64,000 nt of DNA, taken from contig NZ_CP047650.1 of the NCBI RefSeq assembly GCF_009906855.1, forward strand, positions 5,518,001 through 5,582,000. The letters are read 5' to 3'. The position numbers and the translations under genes were made by a program. Shown here one piece after another: positions 44,947-53,356 of this stretch (positions are counted from its first letter, which is position 1; the number at the start of each line of letters is the position of its first letter). Origin of the DNA: Xylophilus rhododendri. Its GTDB lineage: Bacteria > Pseudomonadota > Gammaproteobacteria > Burkholderiales > Burkholderiaceae_C. The notes under the pieces are model-generated. The model saw only the letters and a list, made by a program, of their open reading frames with translations. It was not told where the DNA came from and ran no database searches.

Positions 44947-46664
44947 ACGCCGTGACAGCTGTGGCGGCCCCGGTGCGGGCGCCGGCCCTGCGGCAGCGGG
45001 TGGATGGCTCCGATCGTGTGGCCCACCTGGGCCTGCTGCTGGTCGTGGCGCTGCTCTGCGTGGGCCTGCTGGCACCGCTGGGGCTGATCCTGTCCAAGGC
45101 GCTGGACGCGCCGCAGGGCGCGGGCCTGGGCAATTTCACCGCCTACCTGGCGTCGCCCGCGCTGCTGACCAGCCTGTGGCACAGCGTCTGGGTGTCGGCG
45201 CTGGTGACGGCCATCGTGATCCCGCTGGCCTTCGCCTTCGCCTATGCGCTGACCCGCAGCTGCATGCGGGCCAAGCCGGTGCTGCGCGCGGTGATGCTGC
45301 TGCCGCTGCTGGCGCCTTCGCTGCTGTCGGCCATCTCGCTGATCTACTGGTTCGGCAACCAGGGGCTGGCCAAGGGCTTCTGGCTGGCGCTGGGCTTCGA
45401 TGGCATCTACGGCGCGCCGGGCATCGTGCTGGCCGAATGCTTCGCCACCTTTCCCCATGTGCTGATGGTGCTGGTCACCGCCCTGGCGCTGGCCGACGCG
45501 CGGCTCTACGAGGCGGCCGATGCGCTGGGCACGGGCACCGTGCGCAAGTTCTTCACCATCACGCTGCCCGGCGCCAAGTACGGGCTGATCTCGGCGGCGC
45601 TGGTGTGCTTCACCCTGGTCATCACCGACTTCGGCATTCCCAAGGTGGTGGGCGGCAATTTCAATGTGCTGGCCACCGATGTCTTCAAGCTGGTGATCGG
45701 CCAGCAGGACTTCCAGCGCGGCGCGGTCGTGGCCCTGCTGCTGCTGTTGCCGGCGGTGCTGACCTTCGGTGTCGACACCCTGGTGCAGCGCAAGCAGACC
45801 GCCACGCTCACCGCGCGTGCCGTGGCCCTGGTGCCCCGGCCCGCGCGCGGCTTCGATGCGGCGATGACGGCCTACTGCCTGCTGATCGCGGCCCTGGTGC
45901 TGGCCATGTTCGGCATGGCGGTGTTCGCCTCCTTCGCCAAGCTCTGGCCCTACAACCTCACGCCGGGGCTGGGCCACTACATCTCGGGCCTGGTCGATGC
46001 GGAGCTGGGCGACGCGATGGTCAACAGCCTCAAGCTGGCGGCCAGCACCGCCGTCGTCGGCACGGCTGTCGTCTTCGTCGGCGCGTATCTGCTGGAGAAG
46101 ACCCGGGGCTTCGATGCGCTGCGGCCGGTGGTGCGCCTGCTGGCCATGCTGCCGATGGCTGTGCCGGGCCTGGTGCTGGGCCTGGGCTATATCTTCTTCT
46201 TCAATGCGCCGGGCAATCCGCTGAACGGCCTCTACCAGACGCTGCCGCTGATGGTGCTGTGCACGGTGGTGCATTTCTATACGACCGGCCATCTGACGGT
46301 GGTGACGGCGCTGAAGGCCATCGATGCCGAATTCGAAGCGGTGTCCGCCTCGCTCAAGGTGCCGCTCTACAAGACCTTCTGGCGGGTGACGCTGCCGATC
46401 TGCCTGCCGGTGCTGCTGGACGTGTCGCGCTACTTCTTCATCAATGCGATGACGACGATCTCGGCGGTGGTCTTCCTGTATTCGCCCGACACCAAGCTGG
46501 CCTCGGTCGCCATCCTGAACCTGGACGAGGCGGGCGACACCGGCCCGGCTGCCGCCATGGCGGTGCTGATCGCCGGCACCTCCGCCCTGGTCACCCTGGC
46601 CTACATGGGCCTGGGCCGGCTGGTGGACCGCCGCACGCAAGCCTGGAGGGCCCCCGCGCGATGA
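44943..46664 (+). CDS. 2-aminoethylphosphonate-type ABC transporter, fused permease
   Basis: 573 residues with about 12 membrane helices in two halves, each with its own EAA loop for ATPase contact (EAADALGTGTVRKFFTITLP near residue 200, EAVSASLKVPLYKTFWRVTLP-like segment near 465). Such duplicated permeases (FbpB/PhnU type) need only one gene for the channel. ATGA overlap with the ATPase gene and with the next gene shows tight coupling. Confidence 0.88.
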   Translation: MNAVTAVAAPVRAPALRQRVDGSDRVAHLGLLLVVALLCVGLLAPLGLILSKALDAPQGAGLGNFTAYLASPALLTSLWHSVWVSALVTAIVIPLAFAFAYALTRSCMRAKPVLRAVMLLPLLAPSLLSAISLIYWFGNQGLAKGFWLALGFDGIYGAPGIVLAECFATFPHVLMVLVTALALADARLYEAADALGTGTVRKFFTITLPGAKYGLISAALVCFTLVITDFGIPKVVGGNFNVLATDVFKLVIGQQDFQRGAVVALLLLLPAVLTFGVDTLVQRKQTATLTARAVALVPRPARGFDAAMTAYCLLIAALVLAMFGMAVFASFAKLWPYNLTPGLGHYISGLVDAELGDAMVNSLKLAASTAVVGTAVVFVGAYLLEKTRGFDALRPVVRLLAMLPMAVPGLVLGLGYIFFFNAPGNPLNGLYQTLPLMVLCTVVHFYTTGHLTVVTALKAIDAEFEAVSASLKVPLYKTFWRVTLPICLPVLLDVSRYFFINAMTTISAVVFLYSPDTKLASVAILNLDEAGDTGPAAAMAVLIAGTSALVTLAYMGLGRLVDRRTQAWRAPAR

Positions 46665-47353
46665 GCTGCCTGGCTGTCTTCGACCTCGACAACACCCTGC
46701 TGACCGGCGACAGCGAAGTGCTGTGGGTACGCTACCTGCTGGACCAGGGCCTGCTGCCCGGCACGCTGGCCGAGCGCAATGCGGACATGGACCTGCGCTA
46801 CCACGCAGGCAAGGCCACGCCGGCCGAGTTCTGCGCCTTCTACGCCTCCACCTTCGGCGGCCGCACGCCCGAGCAATGGGCGCCGGTGCTGCCCGGTTTC
46901 GTCCAGACCATCGTCCGGCCGCGCATCGCGCCCGGTGCCCATGCGCTGGTGGAACGCCATCGCGCGCGCGGCGACCTGCTGGTGCTGAGCACGGCCTCCA
47001 GCCGTTTCCTTTCGGAGCCCACCGCCGCGCTGCTGGGCTTCGAGCACCTGATCGCCACCGAGATGGAGATCGCCCCCGACGGCCGTTTCACCGGCCGCAA
47101 CCAGGGCACGCTCAACATGCGTGAAGGCAAGGTGCTGCGCCTGCGGCACTGGCTGGGCGAACGCGGCATGGATGCCGACGAAACAATGGAGGCCGCCGTG
47201 TTCTACAGCGACTCCATCAACGACCTGCCGCTGCTCGCCGCCGTCGGCCGGCCGGTGGCGGTGACGCCCGATGCCCGGCTGGAAACCCAGGCCCGCATCC
47301 GCGGCTGGCAGGTGCTGCCCACGCTGGCGGTCGAACCCAGCCCTCTCTCCTGA
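46661..47353 (+). CDS. HAD-superfamily phosphatase (SerB-like, HAD-IB)
   Basis: 230 residues. Motif I DLDNTLL (nucleophile Asp), motif II LSTASSRFL, motif III Lys in REGKVLRL, and motif IV YSDSINDLPLL. The large helical cap with DLRYHAGKATPAEFCAFY is of the HAD-IB kind that dephosphorylates small metabolites such as phosphoserine. Within a phosphonate operon it may clear a phosphorylated intermediate. Co-translated with the permease by an ATGA overlap. Confidence 0.82.
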   Translation: MSCLAVFDLDNTLLTGDSEVLWVRYLLDQGLLPGTLAERNADMDLRYHAGKATPAEFCAFYASTFGGRTPEQWAPVLPGFVQTIVRPRIAPGAHALVERHRARGDLLVLSTASSRFLSEPTAALLGFEHLIATEMEIAPDGRFTGRNQGTLNMREGKVLRLRHWLGERGMDADETMEAAVFYSDSINDLPLLAAVGRPVAVTPDARLETQARIRGWQVLPTLAVEPSPLS

Positions 47354-47358
47354 ACCTC

Positions 47359-48477
47359 ATGGACAAACCTTACGACCTGATCGTCGTCGGCGCCGGCATC
47401 GTCGGCCTGGCGCATGCCTATACCGCCGCCCGACGCGGCCTGCGCGTCTGCGTGGTGGAGCGCGACGCGGCCTGCGTGGGCGCCTCGATCCGCAACTTCG
47501 GCTTCATCACCGTCACCGGGCAAGGTGCGGGCGACACCTGGCGCCGGGCGCGGCGGGCCCGCGAGATCTGGGGCGAAGTCGCACCGCAGGCCGGCATCGA
47601 AGCGATCCACCACGGGCTGTACCTCACGGCCTTCCGGCCGCAGGCGCTGAAGGTGCTGGAAGAGTTCATGGGCACCGAGATGGGCGAGCAGTGCGAGCTG
47701 CTCGACGTGGCCGAGGCCGCCCGGCGCTCCTCCGTGCTGCGGCTCGACGGCGCCCAGGGCGTGCTCTACAGCCCGCACGAGATGCGGGTCGAATCCCGCA
47801 CCGCCATCGGCCTGTTGGCGAAATGGCTGGCCGAGGTGCATGGCGTGGACTTCCGTTTCTCGGAGGCGGTGCTGGAAGTGGCCACGCCCCGGGTGCGCAC
47901 CTCGCGCGCCGTGCTGCATGCCGAGCGGGTGGCCGTCTGCACCAACACCGATCTCAACGGCCTGTTCGCCGAACGCATCGCGCCGCACCGGCTGCGCCTG
48001 TGCCTGCTGCACATGCTGCGGGTGGTGCCGGAGCCGGGCTTCAAGCTGCCCGGCTCCGTCATGGCCGACCTGAGCCTGGTGCGCTACCACGGCTACAGCC
48101 ATTTGCCGGCGGCCCGGGTGCTGATGGAGCAGATGCGGCGGGAGGAGGGCGAGTCGCTGGACAACGGCATCCACCTGATCGTGGTGCAGAGCGCGGATGG
48201 CTCCCTGGTCGTCGGCGATTCCCACCACTACGGCGCCGCGCCCGAGCCCTTCGCCGACGAGCGGGTGGACGAACTCATCCTGCGCCATCTGAACGAAACC
48301 CTGAAGCTGCAGCAGTGCCGGGTGAGCGAACGCTGGGTCGGCATCTATCCCTCCTCGCCATCGACCGACTGCCTGATCGACAGCCCCGACGAAGCCACCC
48401 GCCTGGTGCTCGTCACCAGCGGCACCGGCGCCAGCACTGCCTTCGGCATCGCCGAGGACGTGTTCGCCGGCTGGTAA
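47359..48477 (+). CDS. FAD-dependent amine oxidoreductase of phosphonate clusters
   Basis: 372 residues of the DAO (D-amino-acid oxidase-like) fold: LIVVGAGIVGLAHAYTAARRG binds FAD, NFGFITVTGQG follows, and the C-terminal ERWVGIYPSSPSTDCLI and TSGTGASTAFGIAED bind the flavin again. Relatives recurrent in phosphonate loci have been reported to oxidise 2-aminoethylphosphonate, or better its N-methyl form, to phosphonoacetaldehyde. That is the substrate of PhnX, encoded 18 bases downstream, and no PhnW transaminase is present, so this enzyme probably supplies it. Confidence 0.83.
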   Translation: MDKPYDLIVVGAGIVGLAHAYTAARRGLRVCVVERDAACVGASIRNFGFITVTGQGAGDTWRRARRAREIWGEVAPQAGIEAIHHGLYLTAFRPQALKVLEEFMGTEMGEQCELLDVAEAARRSSVLRLDGAQGVLYSPHEMRVESRTAIGLLAKWLAEVHGVDFRFSEAVLEVATPRVRTSRAVLHAERVAVCTNTDLNGLFAERIAPHRLRLCLLHMLRVVPEPGFKLPGSVMADLSLVRYHGYSHLPAARVLMEQMRREEGESLDNGIHLIVVQSADGSLVVGDSHHYGAAPEPFADERVDELILRHLNETLKLQQCRVSERWVGIYPSSPSTDCLIDSPDEATRLVLVTSGTGASTAFGIAEDVFAGW

Positions 48478-48495
48478 ACCCAACAAGAGACATCC

Positions 48496-49317
48496 ATGCG
48501 CCAGCAACCCGATCCCCGGCAACTCGCCGCCGTCGTCTTCGACTGGGCCGGCACCATCCTCGACTTCGGCTCCTGCGCGCCCATGGGCGCCTTCGTGAAG
48601 CTCTTCGACCGCTTCGGCGTGGCGATCACCATCGAACAGGCGCGCGGCCCGATGGGCGTGGCCAAGTGGGACCACATCAAGGCCCTGTCCCTGCTGCCCG
48701 AGGTGGCCGCGCAGTGGGAATCCAGATACGGCAAGCCGATCACGGATGCCGACGTGGACCATCTCTACGAGGTCTTCACCCCGATGAACGCCGCCGTGGT
48801 GGCTGACTTCGCCGACTTCATCCCCGGTGCGCTGGAGACGGTGGCCGCCTGCCGCGCACGCGGGCTGAAGATCGGCTCGACCACCGGCTACAACCGGCCG
48901 ATCATGGACATCGTCACGCCCATCGCCGCGGCCGGCGGCTATGTGCCGGACAACCTGGTCTGCGCGGGCGATCTCGTCTCCGGCCGGCCCTCGCCGCTGA
49001 TGATGTGGCGCAGCTTCGCCGACCTGGGCGTGTGGTGGCCGGCCACGGTGGTGAAGGTGGACGATACCGACGTGGGCATCCTCGAAGGCCTGCATGCCGG
49101 CACCTGGACGGTGGGTGTGGCCGTCAGCGGCAATGCCCTGGGCCTGACGCTGGCGGAGTGGCAGGCCCTGTCGCCCGGCGACCAGCAGGTGGCGCGCATT
49201 CGCGCATCGGCCAAGCTGTGGGATGCCGGGGCGCATTACGTCATCGATTCGGTGGCCGACCTGCTGCCGGTGCTGGACGAGATCGCCGGCAAACTGGCGC
49301 GCGGCCTCAGGCCCTGA
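48496..49317 (+). CDS. phnX: Phosphonoacetaldehyde hydrolase (phosphonatase)
   Basis: 273 residues, the family length. The HAD nucleophile Asp16 is in the phosphonatase-specific FDWAGT; the Schiff-base lysine is Lys57 in GPMGVAKWDHIKA. GSTTGYNRPIM, CAGDLVSGRPSP and VKVDDTDVGILEGLHAG are other family blocks. It splits phosphonoacetaldehyde into acetaldehyde and phosphate in the cytoplasm. Last gene of the plus-strand operon; its final bases overlap the likely true end of the converging NUDIX gene. Confidence 0.93.
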   Translation: MRQQPDPRQLAAVVFDWAGTILDFGSCAPMGAFVKLFDRFGVAITIEQARGPMGVAKWDHIKALSLLPEVAAQWESRYGKPITDADVDHLYEVFTPMNAAVVADFADFIPGALETVAACRARGLKIGSTTGYNRPIMDIVTPIAAAGGYVPDNLVCAGDLVSGRPSPLMMWRSFADLGVWWPATVVKVDDTDVGILEGLHAGTWTVGVAVSGNALGLTLAEWQALSPGDQQVARIRASAKLWDAGAHYVIDSVADLLPVLDEIAGKLARGLRP

Positions 49318-50109
49318 GGGGGCGGCGCGGCAGAGGGCCACGGCCACGCAGGCTTCGAGCGTGAGCCGGCCGGCGGCGATCCAGGCATCGAGGGTGGTGT
49401 CGGGCAGGACCTCGAAGCGCAGCACCTCGCCATCCTGGTTGGCCGGCTGTTGGCCGGCGGGCAGGGTGCAGGCATAGGCATGCACGGTTTCCACCTGCCA
49501 GCCATGGCTGCCCGAATCAGAGACGGGCCGCCGCACGGTGAAACGGCCGGCGAAGACCGGCGGCGAGGCGAGGTCGGCGAAACGCAGGCCGGCTTCTTCC
49601 CAGGCTTCGCGCTCCAGCGCCTCTTCGACCGACTCCCTTGCCGACACCATGCCGCCCATCAGCGTGTCCCACAGGCCGGGGTCGGTGGCCTTGTCGAGGG
49701 CGCGCTGCTGCAGCCACCAGTGGCCGGTGACGGCGCATCGTGCATGCAGCTGCACTGCGTCGGTGTGGATGCCCAGCTGCCGCGCCACGCCGCGTTCGAC
49801 CACGGCCAGCGCGGGTTCGCCGCTCGCCGCACGCACGGCCAGGGCCTCATCGCGCCAGCCGCCGGCATGGCCGGCCTCGCGCAGCCAGCGGGCGATGGCG
49901 GCCAGTGCAGCGTCCGGCTCGCCTTCCAGATGGCCATTGGCGCGGATGCCGAGCCCGGCCCGCGCCATCGCATCCAGCAGTTCGGGCGCCACCGAGCCGG
50001 CCTGCTGGCCCGCGATCCACAAAGGAATACGCGGCTGCACCGGCTCACGCGATGCACGCACGCGGATGTCCGGCCACCAGGGCGGCGCCTGCTTCTCATC
50101 GATTGCCAT
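49307..50109 (-). CDS. NUDIX hydrolase with DUF4743-type N-domain; 3' end probably frameshifted
   Basis: Start ATG 50109, with GGAGG upstream. The N-terminal part (PRIPLWIAGQQAGSVAPELL, VERGVARQLGIHTDAVQLHA) is the domain seen before NUDIX in thiamine-pyrophosphate-type hydrolases; the NUDIX box GGMVSARESVEEALEREAWEEAGL-like stretch is complete near residues 145-170. As written the frame does not stop but runs antisense through phnX to 47203. Restoring one base in the G5 run at 49318-49322 gives a stop at 49307 and 267 residues, the expected size. End coordinate is therefore inferred. Confidence 0.68.
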
Positions 50110-50164
50110 GTCCAAGATTTCCTCCGCTGGCCTGTGCAGGCCGAACATCCCACTGTGTCGCTGA

Positions 50165-50204
50165 GTCTTCTATAAGACCTTAAGCTCCAGGTCTTATAGA
50201 AGAC
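50165..50204. promoter_or_regulatory. Double palindrome before PrpF gene, candidate tandem operator
   Basis: GTCTTCTATAAGACCT (50165-50180) and its exact complement (50189-50204) form a 16-base perfect inverted repeat around 8 bases. Each arm is itself a palindrome (GTCTT-N4-AAGAC at 50165-50178 and at 50191-50204). It ends 10 bases before the PrpF start codon and lies in the gap shared with the NUDIX gene. Two adjacent GntR-type dimer sites, or a hairpin in the leader RNA, are possible. Confidence 0.7.
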
Positions 50205-50214
50205 CTGCGCCGTC

Positions 50215-51426
50215 ATGAACCATTTTCCCAGCCCGCGCCTGCACCAGGGCGTTCTCGAATTCCCGGTCCACCACATGCGCGGCGGCACCTCCACCGGGCT
50301 TGTCATCCATGAGGCATTCGCGCCCGAAAGCCAGGCCCTGCGCGAGGAACTGCTGCGCCACCTGATGGGCGTTCCGCTGGCCGGACAGCGGCCCGGCAAC
50401 CGCCAGATCACCGGCCTGGGCCGCGGCCCGGCGACCAGCAACAAGGTCTTCTTCGCCTACCGGGAAGACGGCCCCGAAGGCCCGCGCCTGGTCAGCACCC
50501 TGGCGCAACTGGCCAGCGACCATGGCGAAATCGACTGGAGCGTGAACTGCGGCAATATGTCCTCGGCCTTGCCGCTGTGGGCGATGGACACGGGGCTCTT
50601 CACCGCCGGGCCCGGCACCGTCGACCTGGACATCCGTAACACCAATACCGGCGTGATCACCACCGGCCGCATGGTGGTCCGGGAAGGCGGCGGCTTCGAG
50701 TTCGCCGCGATTCCCGGCGTGGACGGCGCCTTCCCCTCGGTCGACCTGTTCCTGCACCACCCGGTGGGCGCCAAGACCGGCCGCCTGCTGCCGACCGGCC
50801 GGGCGCTGGACACCATCGCCGGCCACGAGGTCTCCTGCGTGGATGTGGCCGTGCCCATGGTCATCCTCGACGCGGCGGGCTTCGGCAAGACGGCGCACGA
50901 GCCGGTGAAGGAACTGGAGGCCGATGCGGCATTCATGGCGGCCTTGCGTGCCGTCTGGATCGAGGCCGGCCTGCTGATGGGCCTGAAGCGGCGCGACGGC
51001 TCGCCCATGAGCCGGGCCGAGATCGAACGCAGCGAGACCATTCCCAAGGTCTGCATCGTCGGCGCTCCGCGCGCGGATGGCCACATCGCCGTGCGTTACT
51101 TCACGCCGCAGACGGGACATGCCTCGATGGCGGTTTCGGGCGGCTGCTGCCTGGCCGCCGCCGCGCTGATCGAGGGCTCGGTGGCCCACCGCGTCGCCCA
51201 GGGTTTGCCGGCCGTGGGTGCGGCCTTCGGCGAGGTGCAGGTCGGCATCGAGAACCCGGCCGGCATCCTGGAAGCCACGGTGGTGGCGCGCTGCGACGGC
51301 ACCGGCCCGCTGGAGGTGGAACGCGCCGCCTACCGCCGCAGCGCCCAGGTGCTGCTGCGCGGCACGGTGCCCTTGTACCGGGCCTCGCCGGAACTGGTGG
51401 CGGCCGTGATGGAGCGCCAGGGCTGA
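50215..51426 (+). CDS. PrpF family isomerase
   Basis: 403 residues. PrpF-type (diaminopimelate epimerase-like fold in two halves): FPVHHMRGGTSTGLVI at the start with the conserved RGGTS, SNKVFFAY, VNCGNMSSALPLWAM with the conserved Cys region, and TGHASMAVSGGCCLAAAAL in the second half. Members isomerise 2-methylaconitate, 4-oxalomesaconate or related unsaturated tricarboxylates. No prpB/prpC or gallate genes are nearby, so the substrate is open. Strong palindromic control region upstream. Confidence 0.88.
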   Translation: MNHFPSPRLHQGVLEFPVHHMRGGTSTGLVIHEAFAPESQALREELLRHLMGVPLAGQRPGNRQITGLGRGPATSNKVFFAYREDGPEGPRLVSTLAQLASDHGEIDWSVNCGNMSSALPLWAMDTGLFTAGPGTVDLDIRNTNTGVITTGRMVVREGGGFEFAAIPGVDGAFPSVDLFLHHPVGAKTGRLLPTGRALDTIAGHEVSCVDVAVPMVILDAAGFGKTAHEPVKELEADAAFMAALRAVWIEAGLLMGLKRRDGSPMSRAEIERSETIPKVCIVGAPRADGHIAVRYFTPQTGHASMAVSGGCCLAAAALIEGSVAHRVAQGLPAVGAAFGEVQVGIENPAGILEATVVARCDGTGPLEVERAAYRRSAQVLLRGTVPLYRASPELVAAVMERQG

Positions 51427-51433
51427 GCGCGCC

Positions 51434-51841
51434 TCAGGCCGCCTCGGCGACGGCCTCGCGCTCGCGCCGGGCGGCCATGATGCGCCAGAGGTTGCCCTCG
51501 ATCCAGTCGGTCAGCCCCTCCACCTGCCGCGCCACTTCCACGCCCATGGGTGTGAGCTGGTATTCGACATGCGGCGGCACGACGGGGTAGGACACCCGCA
51601 GCACGAAGCCATCGGCCTCCAGCCCCTGCAGGGTCTGCGCGAGCATCTTCTCGCTGACGCCGCCGACCTTGCGCCGCAGCTCGCTGAAGCGGTGCGTGCC
51701 CGACAGCAGCGCCACCAGCAGCAGCACGCCCCAGCGGCTGGTGACGTGCTGCAGCACCTCGCGCGAAGGGCAGTCGGCCACGAAGAGTTCGCCGCGCCGC
51801 ATCTGCTCGGCCAGGCTGCGGGTGGGTGTGGGTGGGGTCAT
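51434..51841 (-). CDS. HxlR family regulator (YtfH-like)
   Basis: 135 residues from ATG 51841 (MTPPTPTRS), preferred to ATG 51856 because AAGG lies at the right distance and the direct repeats then fall outside the coding sequence. The winged helix follows the HxlR pattern: CPSREVLQHVTSRWGVLLLVAL, GTHRFSELRRKVGGVSEKMLAQTL, QGLEADGFVLRVSYPVVPPHVEYQLTPMG. Divergent from qorB exactly as ytfH is from ytfG in E. coli, so it probably represses qorB and itself in response to reactive quinones. Confidence 0.87.
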   Translation of the reverse strand: MTPPTPTRSLAEQMRRGELFVADCPSREVLQHVTSRWGVLLLVALLSGTHRFSELRRKVGGVSEKMLAQTLQGLEADGFVLRVSYPVVPPHVEYQLTPMGVEVARQVEGLTDWIEGNLWRIMAARREREAVAEAA

Positions 51842-51844
51842 GAC

Positions 51845-51868
51845 ACTTACCTTCATGTGCGTACTTAC
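51845..51868. promoter_or_regulatory. ACTTAC direct repeat, period 18, candidate HxlR operator
   Basis: ACTTAC occurs at 51845-51850 and 51863-51868, directly upstream of the HxlR gene and 60 bases before qorB. HxlR proteins bind short repeats at such divergent promoters. Confidence 0.45.
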
Positions 51869-51927
51869 GAAAAGTTCGTGTGGCCGGTATTGTCGCGGCT
51901 CTTTCTCGAAAACGCACAGGACATCTC

Positions 51928-52782
51928 ATGATCGCCATCACCGGAGCCTCGGGCCAGCTGGGCCGCCTCGTCATCCAGGAACTGTTGAAGACCGTGCCCA
52001 CGTCACAGATCGTCGCCGCCGTGCGCACGCCTTCGAAGCTGCAGGACCTCGCCGCGCTAGGCGTGGTCGTGCGGGAAGCCGACTACGAAAAGCCGGCCAC
52101 CCTGGCCGCCGCCTTCGCCGGCGTGGACAAGCTGCTGCTGATCTCCTCCAACGAACTCGGCCGCCGCGCCACCCAGCACCGCGCCGCCATCGATGCCGCC
52201 AGGCAGGCGGGCGTGGGCCTCATCGCCTACACCAGCGTGCTGCATGCCGACCCATCGCCCCTGGCCCTGGCCGGCGAACATCGCGAGACCGAGGCCATGC
52301 TCCAGGCTTCCGGCGTGCCCTATGTGCTGCTGCGTAATGGCTGGTACACCGAGAACTACGCGGCGTCCATCCCGTCCGCGCTGCAGCACGGCGCCCTGCT
52401 GGGCAGCGCTGGCGAAGGCCGCATCGCCTCGGCCGCGCGTGCCGACTACGCCGCCGCGGCAGCCGTCGTGCTGCAGGCAGAAGGGCAGGCCGGCAAGGTC
52501 TACGAACTGGCCGGCGATGCCAGCTACACCCTGGCCGAGTTCGTCGCCGAGCTGTCCAAACAAACCGGCAAGACCATCGCCTACAACAACATGCCCGAAG
52601 CCGATTTCAAGGCCGTGCTCCTGCAGGTCGGGCTGCCCGAGGGCCTGGCCGGGCTGCTGTCCGATTCGGATGCCGCAGCCGCCAAGGGCGCGCTCTTCGA
52701 CGACGGCCGCGCACTCTCGCGCCTGATCGGCCGTCCGACCACGCCGCTGGCCGTCACCATCGCGGCGGCCTTGAAGGCCTGA
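51928..52782 (+). CDS. qorB: NAD(P)H:quinone oxidoreductase QorB-like
   Basis: 284 residues (E. coli QorB has 286). NmrA-like Rossmann start MIAITGASGQLGRLVIQEL, the NADPH-phosphate-binding AVRTPSKLQDL, LLLISSNELGRRATQHRAAIDAA and YTSVLHAD, then VLLRNGWYTENYA and YELAGDASYTLAEF. It reduces quinones in the cytoplasm. The pairing with a divergent HxlR regulator, as in E. coli ytfG-ytfH, supports the name. Converges on the AhpD gene with six bases between. Confidence 0.88.
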   Translation: MIAITGASGQLGRLVIQELLKTVPTSQIVAAVRTPSKLQDLAALGVVVREADYEKPATLAAAFAGVDKLLLISSNELGRRATQHRAAIDAARQAGVGLIAYTSVLHADPSPLALAGEHRETEAMLQASGVPYVLLRNGWYTENYAASIPSALQHGALLGSAGEGRIASAARADYAAAAAVVLQAEGQAGKVYELAGDASYTLAEFVAELSKQTGKTIAYNNMPEADFKAVLLQVGLPEGLAGLLSDSDAAAAKGALFDDGRALSRLIGRPTTPLAVTIAAALKA

Positions 52783-52788
52783 GGCGGC

Positions 52789-53268
52789 TCAGAACAGCCC
52801 GGCCTTGGCCAGGCCATAGGCCTTGTCGGCCGAGCCGGGCACGTTGCGAAAGCCGATGCTGAGGCGGTTCCAGGCATTGATCGTCATCACCACGAAGCTC
52901 AGGTCGCTGAGTTCCTTCTCGGAGAACTCGGCGCGCACGCTCTCGTAGATGTCGTCGGGCACGCCGTGTTCGGGCAGCTTTGTCAGCACCTCGGTCCAGG
53001 CCAGGGCGGCGCGTTCGCGTGCGCTGAACAGGGCCGACTCGCGCCAGATCGGCAGGTGGTAGATGCGCAGCTCGCGCTCGCCGTGGATCTTGGCTTCCTT
53101 CACATGCATGTCGAGGCAGAAGCCACAGCCGTTGATCTGCGAGGCGCGGATCTGCACCAGGTCGAACAAGGTGTTGTCGATGCTGCTCTTCTTGAGCAGC
53201 ATGCTGAGTTCGACGAGCTTGTTGTAGAGCTCGGGGGATTGCTGAAGGGCGTTGATGCGCTGGGTCAT
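52789..53268 (-). CDS. AhpD-like carboxymuconolactone decarboxylase family protein
   Basis: 159 residues from ATG 53268. The AhpD core holds the redox pair in GCGFCLDMHVKEAKIHGE (Cys-x-x-Cys with following His), preceded by FDLVQIRASQIN and followed by ERAALAWTEVLTKLPE. Such proteins act as peroxidatic or disulfide oxidoreductases. It is preceded by an ECF41-type promoter and by the ECF41 sigma gene itself, the pairing for which that sigma group is known. Confidence 0.9.
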   Translation of the reverse strand: MTQRINALQQSPELYNKLVELSMLLKKSSIDNTLFDLVQIRASQINGCGFCLDMHVKEAKIHGERELRIYHLPIWRESALFSARERAALAWTEVLTKLPEHGVPDDIYESVRAEFSEKELSDLSFVVMTINAWNRLSIGFRNVPGSADKAYGLAKAGLF

Positions 53269-53321
53269 GGTGTGCTCCGTTGGGCCATGAGTGCTCCGGA
53301 AAGTGGAGCCTCTGTCCTCAA

Positions 53322-53348
53322 GACGGCTCAGCCCGCGGCTTTGTGACA
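53322..53348 (-). promoter_or_regulatory. ECF41-type promoter of the AhpD gene
   Basis: On the minus strand, TGTCACA (53348-53342), 16 bases, then CGTC (53325-53322), which is the -35/-10 pair described for ECF41 sigma factors. It sits in the 88-base gap between the sigma gene stop (53357) and the AhpD start (53268), about 54 bases before the start codon. Confidence 0.8.
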
Positions 53349-53356
53349 GCGCCCGC

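Noticed and set aside
47203..50148. A 981-codon minus-strand frame starting in the NUDIX gene
   Set aside because: Only the first third has protein character. The rest is antisense to phnX and the FAD gene, both clearly real; I take it as read-through after a lost base.
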